Shown one piece after another: positions 7,708-20,323 of a stretch of 64,000 bases of DNA; within the stretch, counting starts at the first letter, position 1, and each line of letters starts with the position of its first letter. Both the position numbers and the translations under genes were made by a program. Under the pieces are notes generated by a model. It was not told the DNA's origin, made no database searches, and saw nothing but the letters and a program-made list of their open reading frames with translations. Location of the stretch: positions 293,849 through 357,848 of the forward strand of contig NZ_WLCM01000004.1 in NCBI RefSeq assembly GCF_013317235.1. The letters are read 5' to 3'. Source of the DNA: Leisingera sp. ANG59. Its GTDB lineage: Bacteria > Pseudomonadota > Alphaproteobacteria > Rhodobacterales > Rhodobacteraceae.

Positions 7708-10245
7708 TCAGATCACGGTGTTGACGTCTTCATCGACCAGGATCGTAGTGCCGTCGTCGCCCAGAGTGTAAACGTCGTAGGTCTCGCCGTCGACCGTCTG
7801 GGTGCCGCTGGCCGTCGCTCCGGTGATGGTCAGCGTGTCGTCCGAGCCGCCATGCACGGTCAAGGTATCGGAGTTTCCTGAAAGCGCGTTGATGTCGGCC
7901 TCGGTCAGGGTGAGGTTGACGTTGTCCGCATGCACCAGGTTCAGCTCGTCGATGTTGAATTGCGACAAGCCTGCGTGGTCGAGAACCGTGGCATCTGCAC
8001 CGTCTTCAAAAACAACCATGGTGCCGGAACTGTTGCCTGCATCATCGACGCGGTTCACCACCAGGTTCGACCCGTCCGGCACCGTCTCGTCAAAGCTGAA
8101 CAGGGTGCTGCCGCCGCCGAGGTCCGTGGAGGTTCCGGTAACCTCCTCCACCGCGCCGCCGCTGGTCAGCTCGTGCGCGGTATCGCTGTCCTTATAGTCA
8201 TCGCTGAAGAAACCAGTGACTCCAGCCCCCGTGTCGATGATATTACCGACATTCGGTGCATCGTAATCAGTATCGACTTCAAAGGTCTCAGTCAGAGTTG
8301 CGGTATTGCCTGCCGGGTCCGTCGCCGTGATAACCGCGCTGCTGCTGTAGGTTCCTTCGGGCAAATCCTCTACGTCGAATTCCACGCTCCAATTGCCATC
8401 GGCATCTACGCTTGCACTGCGCGTCAGGCCTTCAATGGTGACATCGACCGAGGAGCCGGGCTCGACTGTTCCGGTCAGGGTCAACCCCGCAGCGCGTTCG
8501 GCGATGTTGACGATGTCGTCGTCGGTGATGCTGTCTGCCTCAAACGGCACAACTTCCGTGTCGATGGTCAGGGTGTCAGTGATTTCTGCAGTGTTGCCTA
8601 CAGCATCCGTGGCTGTGACGGTGACATCTGCTTCATAGCTGCCTTCCGGGATGTCGGAGTCGGCGAAATCCACGGTCCAGTTGCCGCTGCTGTCAACGGT
8701 TGCAGTTTCGGTTGCGCTGCCCAGCTGCACAACCACGGTGGAACCCGGCTCCACGGTGCCTGTCAGGGTCACGCCGTCGCTGTGCTCGTTTTCATTGACG
8801 ATACCGTCGCCTTCGACGCTGGATGTATCCACGGTGAGGGGATCAACCAGAGTGTCCACGCGCAGATCGGCAGTGGCCGTCGCTGTATTGCCTGCTGCAT
8901 CGGTGGAGGTGACGCTGACAGTGGTGTCATATTCACCGGTGGGCAGGGAGCCCGCTTCGAACTCTGCGGCCCAGTTGCCGCTGGAGTCCGCGGTTGTTGT
9001 GCGGGTCACGCCTTCGACGGTGACACTGACCGCGGCACCCACTTCGGCAGTGCCGGTCAGGGTTACCCCGTCGCTGGCCTCTGCATTGTTCACAATGTCG
9101 TCGCCGCCGGCCTGGTTCGCATCAATCGCCACCGATGTGATGGTGTCCACCCGTACCGTTCCGGTGACGGTTTCGGTGTTGCCATAGGCATCGGTCGCCG
9201 TGGCGGTCACGTCAGCGTCGTATTCACCCGACAGGATCTCGGACGCTGCAAAATCGGCGCTCCAAGTGCCATCGCTTGCGGCTGTAACCGTGCGTGTCAC
9301 CCCTTGGAAGGTGACGTCAACAGTTGCGCCAGCTTCAGCGGTGCCTGTCAGGGTCACCCCGTTCGCGGCCTCTGCGCCATTGATCATGTCATCGCCGCCG
9401 GCTTGGCCATCATCAATTGCAACAGCAGTCTCGGTATCGATACGGATGGTGGAATTGGCCGTTGCCGTGTCGCCGGAGGTGTTTGTCGATGTGACGCTGA
9501 CCGGTGCATCGTACTCGCCGCCGGTAATTTCAGAAGCCGCGAAGTCCGCGCTCCAGATACCGTCATCGGTGGCGGTCACAGTCCGGGTTACTCCCTGAAA
9601 GGTCACTTCCACGGTGGAACCGGCTTCCGCGGTGCCTGTCAGAGTCACCCCGGATGCAGCTTCGGCACCGCTGATTGCATCATCGCCGCCAGCCTGGCCG
9701 CTGTCGATGGTTACAAAGGTGTTGCCGTTGGAGCCACCTCCGCCGCCACCGCCACCGCCGCCTCCGACAATGGCTGCGGCGCCAGCTACACCTGCTGCAG
9801 CGCCGGCCGCGCCAAGGCCACCGAATAATGGAGCAGCCAGCGGCGCAACCACTGGTTCGATCCGGTCGACGTCCAGAAAGACCATGTCGTCATAGGCGCT
9901 CCACTTGCCGGCCAGATCGAGCGGCTCGTAGGTGGCAAACAGCATACCGCCGGATTTGTCCTCCAGCACGACTTCTATGAACTCGCCTTCCTGGCTAAGG
10001 AACAGGTTTTTGCTGCCCGTTGCACCGAAGGAGTAATAATTCTCGAGTACCAGCTCCTGGCCGTTTGCCAGCATGATATGAAGGTTGTTGCCCTGCCGGG
10101 AGTAGCTCTCAACATCAGCGGGTCTTAGATTCAGAGAGAAATCCTTGGAATGAGACGCGTCAAGACTTGCCGGCGTTCCCTCGGAAAAATTTCCATGCTG
10201 CGTAGTGCCCGCCATATCGCGGGTGATATATGCGACCGTGCTCAT
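7708..10245 (-). CDS. Bap/LapA-like repeat adhesin secreted by type I system
   Basis: This is an acidic, 845-residue surface protein. Residues 1-130 resemble the BapA prefix-like domain (VESYSRQGNNLHIMLANGQ). An 11-glycine linker (about residue 165) follows, then five Ig-like repeats of about 96-98 residues, each opening with a LTGT(A/V)E(A/P)G signature. The C-terminal region (NLTLTEADINALSGNSDTL) is of the type seen at the ends of type I-secreted adhesins. There is no Sec signal peptide, as expected for type I export. I chose the ATG at 10243-10245, with GGGCGG seven bases upstream; an in-frame ATG five codons earlier is possible. It heads the operon with its exporter. Inferred role: adhesion or biofilm. 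Confidence 0.9.
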   Translation of the reverse strand: MSTVAYITRDMAGTTQHGNFSEGTPASLDASHSKDFSLNLRPADVESYSRQGNNLHIMLANGQELVLENYYSFGATGSKNLFLSQEGEFIEVVLEDKSGGMLFATYEPLDLAGKWSAYDDMVFLDVDRIEPVVAPLAAPLFGGLGAAGAAAGVAGAAAIVGGGGGGGGGGGSNGNTFVTIDSGQAGGDDAISGAEAASGVTLTGTAEAGSTVEVTFQGVTRTVTATDDGIWSADFAASEITGGEYDAPVSVTSTNTSGDTATANSTIRIDTETAVAIDDGQAGGDDMINGAEAANGVTLTGTAEAGATVDVTFQGVTRTVTAASDGTWSADFAASEILSGEYDADVTATATDAYGNTETVTGTVRVDTITSVAIDANQAGGDDIVNNAEASDGVTLTGTAEVGAAVSVTVEGVTRTTTADSSGNWAAEFEAGSLPTGEYDTTVSVTSTDAAGNTATATADLRVDTLVDPLTVDTSSVEGDGIVNENEHSDGVTLTGTVEPGSTVVVQLGSATETATVDSSGNWTVDFADSDIPEGSYEADVTVTATDAVGNTAEITDTLTIDTEVVPFEADSITDDDIVNIAERAAGLTLTGTVEPGSSVDVTIEGLTRSASVDADGNWSVEFDVEDLPEGTYSSSAVITATDPAGNTATLTETFEVDTDYDAPNVGNIIDTGAGVTGFFSDDYKDSDTAHELTSGGAVEEVTGTSTDLGGGSTLFSFDETVPDGSNLVVNRVDDAGNSSGTMVVFEDGADATVLDHAGLSQFNIDELNLVHADNVNLTLTEADINALSGNSDTLTVHGGSDDTLTITGATASGTQTVDGETYDVYTLGDDGTTILVDEDVNTVI
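8270..9710 (-). repeat. Five tandem Ig-like repeats inside the adhesin gene
   Basis: The reverse-complement codons for GVTLTGT recur near 9645, 9355, 9060, 8766 and 8477, a period of about 288-294 bp. The first two repeats (closest to the N terminus) are the most alike, sharing VTFQGVTRTVTA and WSADFAASEI, and the last two have diverged most. This suggests recent duplication at the N-terminal end. Such repeats can expand or contract by recombination. Confidence 0.85.
9735..9768 (-). repeat. Poly-glycine codon run in the adhesin
   Basis: A run of GGN codons (read on the minus strand) encodes 11 consecutive glycines between the prefix domain and the first Ig-like repeat. It is a flexible linker. 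The triplet period means that slippage would change linker length without shifting the frame. Confidence 0.8.
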
Positions 10246-10975
10246 AAATTTACCGCCCATCTATAAGCGCCGCGGCCCGGAATTCGGCCATCGGCGTGTG
10301 GTTTCGTTTGCCTGTATTTTGCCCAGCTGCCGTCTTTTGCGGCCATTTTGAGCCTACAATGTGACAATTTTCTCAGGCCTGTCCAGTGTATGCGCAGTGC
10401 ATTTGAGGACATTTGGTCGCCGACCGTGTCCTGTCTGCCGCAGATTTTCTACGGTTTTCCACGCTTGAGTGATGCCGCTCCGGTCGCTTTCACGCGCTGA
10501 AGAAGGGCGGAGGCCAGCCGCGGATGCCCGGCGGGGCAGCTTTTGAAGGGGCTGCAAATGCTGGGGCGACATCTTCGTGAGGCTGGTTTCAGGAGGGGAG
10601 TATGGCGCGGAAACCGTTGAAGTGCCGCGATTCAAAAGGGGTGTTTGCCGACAGTGATCGCTGCGATGTGATGTAAATTTCCCGCAAAAGTTTCTGGCAA
10701 TTAATTAAAAGTACACCACTTTCAGATAGTAAGAAGTTCGTAATTGGTGTAAGCTCGAGAGTAAGTAACACGACGCCGATAGCCCTGGTTTCCGGGCGCA
10801 GGCCGCCGCCAAGAGCGGCCAGCCGGACGTAACACCGCCAGTAACGGCGCCGAGCAGAAATCAGAACTCAACACTGACGCGGACATCCATGCCCACGTGC
10901 GGGGCACTCTCTGTCCGTGCGCGATCTTAAACGCCAGGAGGAACGGCGCCAGTTAACCAGGAGGCTTGATCCAAG
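10246..10975. other. Intergenic region, 730 bp, divergent promoters
   Basis: This is the gap between the adhesin operon (minus) and prkA (plus), and it must hold both promoters. A strong ribosome site, CCAGGAGG, precedes prkA, and a second copy of the same octamer lies 24 bp further upstream with no start codon after it. Bases 10680-10760 are AT-rich. I see no convincing gene, RNA or repeat, and no clear -35/-10 pair. Confidence 0.5.
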
Positions 10976-12910
10976 ATGAAAGACATTGCCGAACTTTTTG
11001 CAGAGCAGTACGGCGAAACGCGCGAGCAGGAAATGCCGCTGCAGGAGTATTTGAACGCCTGCCGTGACGATCAAAGCCTGTACGCAAACGTCGCCGAGAG
11101 GATGCTGAAGGCAATTGGCGAAGAGGAACTGGTGGACACGTCCAAGGACGCGCGGCTCGGGCCGATCTTTCAGAACCGGACGATCAAACGCTACAGCGCC
11201 TTCTACGATTTCTTCGGCATGGAAGACACGATCGAGCGGATCGTCGGCTACTTCCGCCACGCGGCGCAGGGATTGGAAGAGCGCAAGCAGATCCTCTACC
11301 TGCTCGGCCCGGTCGGCGGTGGCAAATCCTCGCTGGCGGAACGTCTGAAGCGCCTCGTAGAAGATCAGCCCATTTATGTGTTGAAGGCCGGCGACCAGAT
11401 TTCGCCGATCTTCGAAAGCCCGCTGGGCCTGTTCGACCCGGTCCGCATGGGCAAGGTTCTGGAAGAGGAATACGGCATTGCCCAGCATCGGCTGCCGGGG
11501 CTCATGTCGCCGTGGGCGGTGCAGCGGCTGGATGAATTTGACGGCGATATCAACAAGTTCTCGGTTGTCCGCCTGTATCCGTCGCGTCTGCGCCGGATCT
11601 GTGTGGCCAAGGTGGAGCCGGGTGATGAGAACAACCAGGACATTTCCACTCTGGTTGGCAAGGTCGACATCCGCCAGCTGGAGCATTTCAGCCAGGACAA
11701 TCCGGACGCCTACAGCTTCTCGGGAGGTTTGAACCGGGCGACCCAGGGTATCCTGGAGTTTGTCGAGATGTTCAAGGCGCCGATCAAGATGCTTCACCCG
11801 TTGCTGACTGCGACCCAGGAAGGCAACTACATGGGCACCGAAAGCTTCGGAGCGATTCCGTTCAACGGTCTGATCCTTGCGCATTCGAACGAAAGCGAAT
11901 GGCAGTCGTTCAAGAACAACAAGAACAACGAGGCCTTCATCGACCGGGTGTCTATCGTCAAGGTGCCCTACTGCCTGCGCGTCTCGGATGAGACCTCAAT
12001 CTATAAAAAGCTGATTGAGCACAGCGAATTGCGCGATGCACCCTGCGCGCCGGAGACGCTGAAGATCCTGAGCCGCTTTTCTGTGCTGACCCGCCTGAAA
12101 CCGCATGAGAACTCCAACCTCTATTCCAAGATGCGGGTCTATGATGGTGAAAGCCTGAAGGACACCGACCCCAAGGCCAAGACGGTTCAAGAGTACCAGG
12201 ACCGTGCAGGTGTCGATGAGGGCATGAACGGCATCTCCACCCGTTTCGCTTTCAAGGTGCTTTCCACCACCTTCAATTTCGATACCAACGAGGTGGCGGC
12301 GGACCCGGTGCATCTGATGTATGTGCTGGAGCAGATGATCAAGCGCGAGCAATTTCCTCAGGAGACGGAGCAGAAGTACCTGGAGTTCATCAAGACCGAG
12401 CTGGCGCCCCGTTACGAGGAGTTCATCGGCAATGAAATCCAGAAGGCGTACCTCGAAAGCTATACCGAATACGGGCAGAACGTTTTTGACCGCTATATTT
12501 CATACGCTGACGCCTGGATCGAAGAGCAGGACTACAAGGATCCTGACACCGGCCAGCTCTATAACCGCGAGGTGCTGGATGCGGAGCTCAGCAAGATTGA
12601 GAAGCCGGTCGGTATCGCCAACCCCAAGGACTTCCGCAACGAGGTGGTCAAGTTCGCCTTGCGCCACCGTGCCAACACCGGCTCGAACCCGGCCTGGAAC
12701 TCCTATGAGAAGCTGCGCGACGTGATCGAGAAGCACATGTTCAGCCAGGTCGAGGAACTGCTGCCGGTAATCTCCTTCGGCTCGAAGAAGGACAGCAAGA
12801 CCGAAAGCAAGCACCAGGAGTTCGTCGAGCGGATGCGCGGCCACGGCTATACCGACCGCCAAGTGAGGCGCTTGGTCGAATGGTACATGCGGGTCAACAA
12901 GGCGGGCTAA
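10976..12910 (+). CDS. prkA: PrkA/YeaG serine protein kinase
   Basis: The 644-residue protein has an N-terminal AAA+ PrkA domain with Walker A GPVGGGKSS near residue 112 and a C-terminal PrkA kinase-like domain (for example RTGSNPAWNSYEKL and CLRVSDE). The length is typical of PrkA/YeaG. The family is linked to stationary-phase, sporulation and nitrogen-starvation responses, and some members have been reported to act as AAA+ proteases; the physiological targets are not settled. An AGGAGG ribosome site precedes the ATG. It is the first gene of a three-gene operon with yeaH-like and spoVR-like genes, the arrangement known from many proteobacteria. Confidence 0.96.
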   Translation: MKDIAELFAEQYGETREQEMPLQEYLNACRDDQSLYANVAERMLKAIGEEELVDTSKDARLGPIFQNRTIKRYSAFYDFFGMEDTIERIVGYFRHAAQGLEERKQILYLLGPVGGGKSSLAERLKRLVEDQPIYVLKAGDQISPIFESPLGLFDPVRMGKVLEEEYGIAQHRLPGLMSPWAVQRLDEFDGDINKFSVVRLYPSRLRRICVAKVEPGDENNQDISTLVGKVDIRQLEHFSQDNPDAYSFSGGLNRATQGILEFVEMFKAPIKMLHPLLTATQEGNYMGTESFGAIPFNGLILAHSNESEWQSFKNNKNNEAFIDRVSIVKVPYCLRVSDETSIYKKLIEHSELRDAPCAPETLKILSRFSVLTRLKPHENSNLYSKMRVYDGESLKDTDPKAKTVQEYQDRAGVDEGMNGISTRFAFKVLSTTFNFDTNEVAADPVHLMYVLEQMIKREQFPQETEQKYLEFIKTELAPRYEEFIGNEIQKAYLESYTEYGQNVFDRYISYADAWIEEQDYKDPDTGQLYNREVLDAELSKIEKPVGIANPKDFRNEVVKFALRHRANTGSNPAWNSYEKLRDVIEKHMFSQVEELLPVISFGSKKDSKTESKHQEFVERMRGHGYTDRQVRRLVEWYMRVNKAG

Positions 12911-12928
12911 AGAGGAGCGCTGTGCAAC

Positions 12929-14266
12929 ATGCATCATTTCATCGACAGGCGCGCCAACCCAAAGGGCAAGAGCCTCGGGAACCGCCAGCGGTTTCTGCGT
13001 CGGGCCCGGGAGAATATTAAGGAGCGCGTCGATCAGTCGGTCCGGGGGAAGTCGATCCAAGGCGGCAGCGGTGTTCCGGACGAAGGCGAAAAGGTCACCA
13101 TCCCGACCCGGGGGCTGAAGGAGCCGCGGTTCTTCCATTCTTCTAAGGGCGGAATGCGCCGCCATGTGCTGCCCGGCAACAAGGAATTTGTTGTCGGCGA
13201 CACCATCAAACGGCCGCAGGGCGGCGCCGGACAGGGCGGCCGCCAGGCATCAGAAGACGGGGATGGCGAGGATGAGTTTTCCTTCACCCTGACCCAGGAG
13301 GAGTACCTGGAAATCCTGTTCGAGGGGCTGGAGCTGCCGGATCTGGTGGAAAAGGCCACAGTGGAAACCGAGACCATCGGCACCCGCCGCGCTGGCCTGA
13401 CCACTGCAGGCACCCCCAACAACCTGAACCTGGTACGCACCATGCGCAACTCGCTGGGCCGCCGCATCGCCCTGCAGCGTCCCACCGCTAAATCCCAGCG
13501 CGCACTGGAGGAACAGATCGCCGAACTGGAGGCGCTGGATGAGCGCACCCCGCCGCAGGAGGAATTCCTGGAGGCACTGAAAAAACGGCTGGAAGGCATC
13601 ATCCGCAAGCGCAAGGTGGTCGGCTACATCGACCCGCTGGATCTGCGTTACGACACCTTCGTGCCGGAAAAGATCCGCAACTCCCGAGCCGTGGTATTCT
13701 GCCTGATGGATGTATCCGGCTCCATGCAGGAGCGCGAAAAAGACTTGGCCAAGCGCTTTTTCCTATTGCTGCATCTGTTTTTGGAACGCTGCTATGAACA
13801 CACGGAGCTGGTGTTCGTGCGCCATACACACCACGCTCAGGAAGTGGATGAGGAAACTTTCTTCTATGCTCGCGAGACCGGCGGCACCATCGTCTCTACC
13901 GCGCTGGAGAAGATGAAGGAGATCATCGAGGAACGCTACCCGCCGGACGAGTGGAACATCTATGGCGCCCAGGCCTCAGACGGTGAAAACTTCGGCAATG
14001 ACTCTGTGCGCTGCAAGAACCTGCTGTTGAACGACCTGTTGCCGGTCAGCCAGTTCTACGCCTATGTGGAAATCGTCGATGAAGCGGCGGAGATGCTGCT
14101 GAACAACCCCGAAGCAGGCGAAGATCTGTGGCAGAACTATCGCGAGGTGAAGGCGCAGGCGCAGCATTTCGAAATGCAGCGGGTCTCGCAGCCGGGCCAC
14201 ATCTATCCGATTTTCCGGGAATTCTTCCTCCCCAAGGTGAAAGGGATGCAGCATGCGGGCAGCTGA
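12929..14266 (+). CDS. yeaH: YeaH/YhbH family protein (DUF444), VWA-like
   Basis: This is a 445-residue DUF444 protein. The N terminus is basic (DRRANPKGKSLGNRQRFLRR). The C-terminal half is a von Willebrand A-like fold with a MIDAS motif, LMDVSGSMQ, near residue 260, and downstream GGT and SDGENF elements. It begins 18 bp after prkA and overlaps the spoVR-like gene by 14 bp, which strongly suggests one transcript and a shared complex or pathway with PrkA. The molecular function is not established; the MIDAS suggests metal-dependent protein binding. Confidence 0.95.
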   Translation: MHHFIDRRANPKGKSLGNRQRFLRRARENIKERVDQSVRGKSIQGGSGVPDEGEKVTIPTRGLKEPRFFHSSKGGMRRHVLPGNKEFVVGDTIKRPQGGAGQGGRQASEDGDGEDEFSFTLTQEEYLEILFEGLELPDLVEKATVETETIGTRRAGLTTAGTPNNLNLVRTMRNSLGRRIALQRPTAKSQRALEEQIAELEALDERTPPQEEFLEALKKRLEGIIRKRKVVGYIDPLDLRYDTFVPEKIRNSRAVVFCLMDVSGSMQEREKDLAKRFFLLLHLFLERCYEHTELVFVRHTHHAQEVDEETFFYARETGGTIVSTALEKMKEIIEERYPPDEWNIYGAQASDGENFGNDSVRCKNLLLNDLLPVSQFYAYVEIVDEAAEMLLNNPEAGEDLWQNYREVKAQAQHFEMQRVSQPGHIYPIFREFFLPKVKGMQHAGS

Positions 14267-15767
14267 AACGGCGCGCGAGCCGCTGTTTGACGGGCCGGAA
14301 TGGACCTTTGAACTGATGGAAAAGGCGCGCGACGCGATCGAAGAGATCGCGCTCAAGGACCTTGGACTGGACGTCTATCCCAACCAGATCGAGATCATCT
14401 CGGCTGAGCAGATGCTGGACGCCTATTCCTGCGTCGGCCTGCCGCTAATGTATCAGCACTGGTCTTTTGGCAAGCATTTCGCCCGCGACGAGGCGCTTTA
14501 CCGCACTGGCCGTCAAGGGCTGGCCTACGAGATCGTCATCAATTCCAATCCCTGCATCAGCTACAACATGGAAGAAAACACCATGGCGATGCAGACGCTG
14601 GTGATGGCGCATGCGGCTTTCGGGCACAATCATTTCTTCAAGAACAACTACCTGTTCCAGCAATGGACAGATGCCGAGGGTATTCACGACTACCTGGCGT
14701 TCGCCAAGAACTACATCGCCGCCTGCGAGGAGCGTTATGGCCCGATGGCCGTGGAAGAAGTGCTGGACGCCGCACATGCGATGCAGTCGCAGGGCGTATT
14801 CCGTTACGGCCGCCCGCCCAAGCCCACCAGTGAGGAACTGGTAGCGATGCAGAAAGTGCGCGAGGGGTATGAAAGCGGCCAGAGCGTGCTGGACATCTGG
14901 ACCGACTCGACACTTGGCCGGGACAAGCTGGAACTGGTCGAGGACGCCGACTACAGCGCGCGGCGCAAGATGATGAACCTGCCGCAGGAGAACATCCTGT
15001 ATTTCCTGGAGAAACACAGCCCGGTGCTGGAGCCCTGGCAGTGCGAAATTCTGCGCATCGTGCGGATGCTGGCGCAGTATCTTTACCCGCAGAAACAGAC
15101 CAAGGTGATGAACGAAGGCTGTGCGACCTTCGTGCATTACTACATCATCAGCAAACTGTATGAGCAGGGCCAGATCACGCAAGGTGCCTATATGGAGATG
15201 CTGCACAGCCACACCAATGTGGTGATGCAGCCGGAGTATGACGATCCGCGGTTTTCCGGCATCAATCCCTATGCGCTGGGCTTTGCGATGATGGACGACA
15301 TCCGGCGCATCTGCCAGAACCCGACCGACGAGGACCGGGAGTGGTTCCCGGACTTTGCCGGCAACCCGGATTGGCGCAGGGTGCTGCGGGATGCCTGGGC
15401 TAACTACCGCGACGAAAGCTTCATCCAGCAGTTCCTGTCACCGAACCTGATCCGAAAGTTCAAGCTTTTCACCCTGACCAACGATGCGGAGCTGCCCAAT
15501 CTTGTGGTCAGTCAGATCCACAACCGGGCCGGCTACAAGGCAATCCGCCGCGATTTGGCGAAACAGTATGACCTCGCCTATCTGGAGCCGGACATCCAGG
15601 TCACCGATGCCGACCTGCGCGGCGACCGGGAGCTAAAGCTGACCCACACCGTGCGCGATGGCATCCATCTGGACGAGGATGATCAGGAAGAGGTGCTGAA
15701 GCATCTGCGCAGGCTCTGGGGTTATGACGTCCGGCTTGACGCAGTGGAGGCCACCACCGAAAACTGA
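14253..15767 (+). CDS. SpoVR/YcgB family protein
   Basis: The 504-residue SpoVR-family protein carries hallmark segments such as QHWSFGKHF, YEIVINSNPCISYNMEENT and NEGCATFVHYY. Despite the name, the family is widespread in non-sporulating bacteria and regularly follows prkA and yeaH. Its biochemical role is unknown; a stress or cell-envelope function is usually proposed. The ATG lies inside the end of the DUF444 gene. A perfect 12-bp hairpin follows at 15801. Confidence 0.95.
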   Translation: MRAAETAREPLFDGPEWTFELMEKARDAIEEIALKDLGLDVYPNQIEIISAEQMLDAYSCVGLPLMYQHWSFGKHFARDEALYRTGRQGLAYEIVINSNPCISYNMEENTMAMQTLVMAHAAFGHNHFFKNNYLFQQWTDAEGIHDYLAFAKNYIAACEERYGPMAVEEVLDAAHAMQSQGVFRYGRPPKPTSEELVAMQKVREGYESGQSVLDIWTDSTLGRDKLELVEDADYSARRKMMNLPQENILYFLEKHSPVLEPWQCEILRIVRMLAQYLYPQKQTKVMNEGCATFVHYYIISKLYEQGQITQGAYMEMLHSHTNVVMQPEYDDPRFSGINPYALGFAMMDDIRRICQNPTDEDREWFPDFAGNPDWRRVLRDAWANYRDESFIQQFLSPNLIRKFKLFTLTNDAELPNLVVSQIHNRAGYKAIRRDLAKQYDLAYLEPDIQVTDADLRGDRELKLTHTVRDGIHLDEDDQEEVLKHLRRLWGYDVRLDAVEATTEN

Positions 15768-15800
15768 CGGCAGGGCCATTCCTGACCATTGTTCAAATGA

Positions 15801-15826
15801 AAACGCAGGCCCGAGGGCCTGCGTTT
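15801..15826. terminator. Strong bidirectional hairpin between spoVR and adhC
   Basis: A 12-bp perfect inverted repeat (AAACGCAGGCCC and its complement) has A-rich and T-rich flanks. It lies between convergent genes and can stop transcription from both sides. Confidence 0.85.
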
Positions 15827-15851
15827 CATCTGTTTCGCATGAATCCCGGGA

Positions 15852-16967
<1,116 letters not shown>

Positions 16968-17320
16968 GTGACTGGTCCTTCGTCCATATTCTCCGGGGCC
17001 GGGCCGCCGCAGGGCGGGTCCGGGGTGAATGCGTTGCCAGCGGCAGGGCCGCGGGTCGGAATGACCCAGCGTTACATTTGCAGACTGGCGCGCGCAAGCA
17101 TTGCCTCAGCACCCTAGCAGTCCCTGTGTGCATAGCTTTGCCCCGAATGCGACAGCTGAGCGGCGGTCCGCGCCATCTGTTTAGGAAGAAAAAACTGCGT
17201 ATTCCAGCAGCTTGCCTGCAGGCTTCCAGTTTTGGGAAGGAATCTTGCCGCGGGGCCTTGACCTTCCACTGACTGGAACCCTCATATGGCCTAACATAGG
17301 ACAAAACCCGCAGGTCTCCC
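16968..17320. other. Intergenic region, 353 bp, between adhC and copA
   Basis: The region holds the copA promoter (listed separately at 17257-17287) near its right end and, presumably, the adhC promoter at its left end, for which I see no clear motif. No gene is evident; short open frames here overlap no recognisable protein. Confidence 0.5.
17257..17287 (+). promoter_or_regulatory. CueR-type copper-responsive promoter of copA
   Basis: A TTGACC -35 box and a CATATG -10 box are separated by 19 bp, the long spacer typical of MerR-family targets. The spacer carries the dyad TTCCA-CTGAC-TGGAA (17263-17277), closely resembling the E. coli copA operator (ACCTTCC...GGAAGGT). It lies 34 bp upstream of the copA ATG. 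Inferred: CueR, encoded downstream, activates this promoter on binding Cu(I). Confidence 0.75.
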
Positions 17321-19824
<2,504 letters not shown>

Positions 19825-19828
<4 letters not shown>

Positions 19829-20214
19829 ACATCGGGGACGTATCCAGCCGCTCAGGCCTGCCCGCCAAGACGATCCGCTACTATGAGGATATCGGCCTGA
19901 TCAAGCCGCACCGAAGCGCCAACGGCTACCGCTGCTTTGCCGAGACCGATCTGCACAAGCTGGCGTTTCTGGGCCGGGCCCGGGCGCTGGGTTTCACCAT
20001 CGAGGACTGCCGCACCCTGATGGCGCTGTACGAGGACGAAAGCCGCGCGAGCGCCGATGTGAAACAGCTGGCGCAGGAGCATCTGGCCAAGATCGAGGAG
20101 AAGATCGCGGATCTTCAAGCGATGCACGACACGCTTGGCGAGCTGGTCAACAGCTGCGCGGGCGACAGCCGCCCGGACTGCCCGATCCTCAAGGACCTGT
20201 CCGGCGAGGGGTGA
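19825..20214 (+). CDS. cueR: MerR-family Cu(I)-responsive regulator CueR
   Basis: The 129-residue MerR-family protein has a winged helix-turn-helix at the N terminus ([20 protein letters not shown]) and a dimerisation helix. The C-terminal metal loop has two cysteines seven residues apart, C111 and C119 (CAGDSRPDC), matching the Cu(I) site of CueR. The start overlaps the copA stop (ATGA). Being in the operon it controls, it is probably autoregulated through the copA promoter. Confidence 0.93.
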
Positions 20215-20291
20215 TCCTTCCGGCGGGGGAGGCGTGGTGTACTCCCGCGCCCTCGGCTGCCCTGGCGGGCCGCCTGGCGGCCTTGGGCATG

Positions 20292-20315
20292 GCTTCGGGC
20301 CTTACGACCCGAAGC
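20292..20315. terminator. Hairpin between convergent cueR and BKACE gene
   Basis: An 8-bp perfect inverted repeat, GCTTCGGG and its complement, has an 8-base loop. It lies between two convergent genes. The T-tract is weak on both strands, so its efficiency is uncertain. Confidence 0.5.
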
Positions 20316-20323
20316 GGGCGTCC

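Noticed and set aside
8270-9710. Regular repeats that could suggest a CRISPR array
   Set aside because: The period is about 290 bp, the units are coding and diverged, and there are no short identical repeats with unique spacers.
7930-9828. Plus-strand open frame (632 codons) opposite the adhesin
   Set aside because: It arises from the repetitive adhesin sequence read on the other strand; its Cys/Gly-rich repeats mirror the Ig-like repeats.
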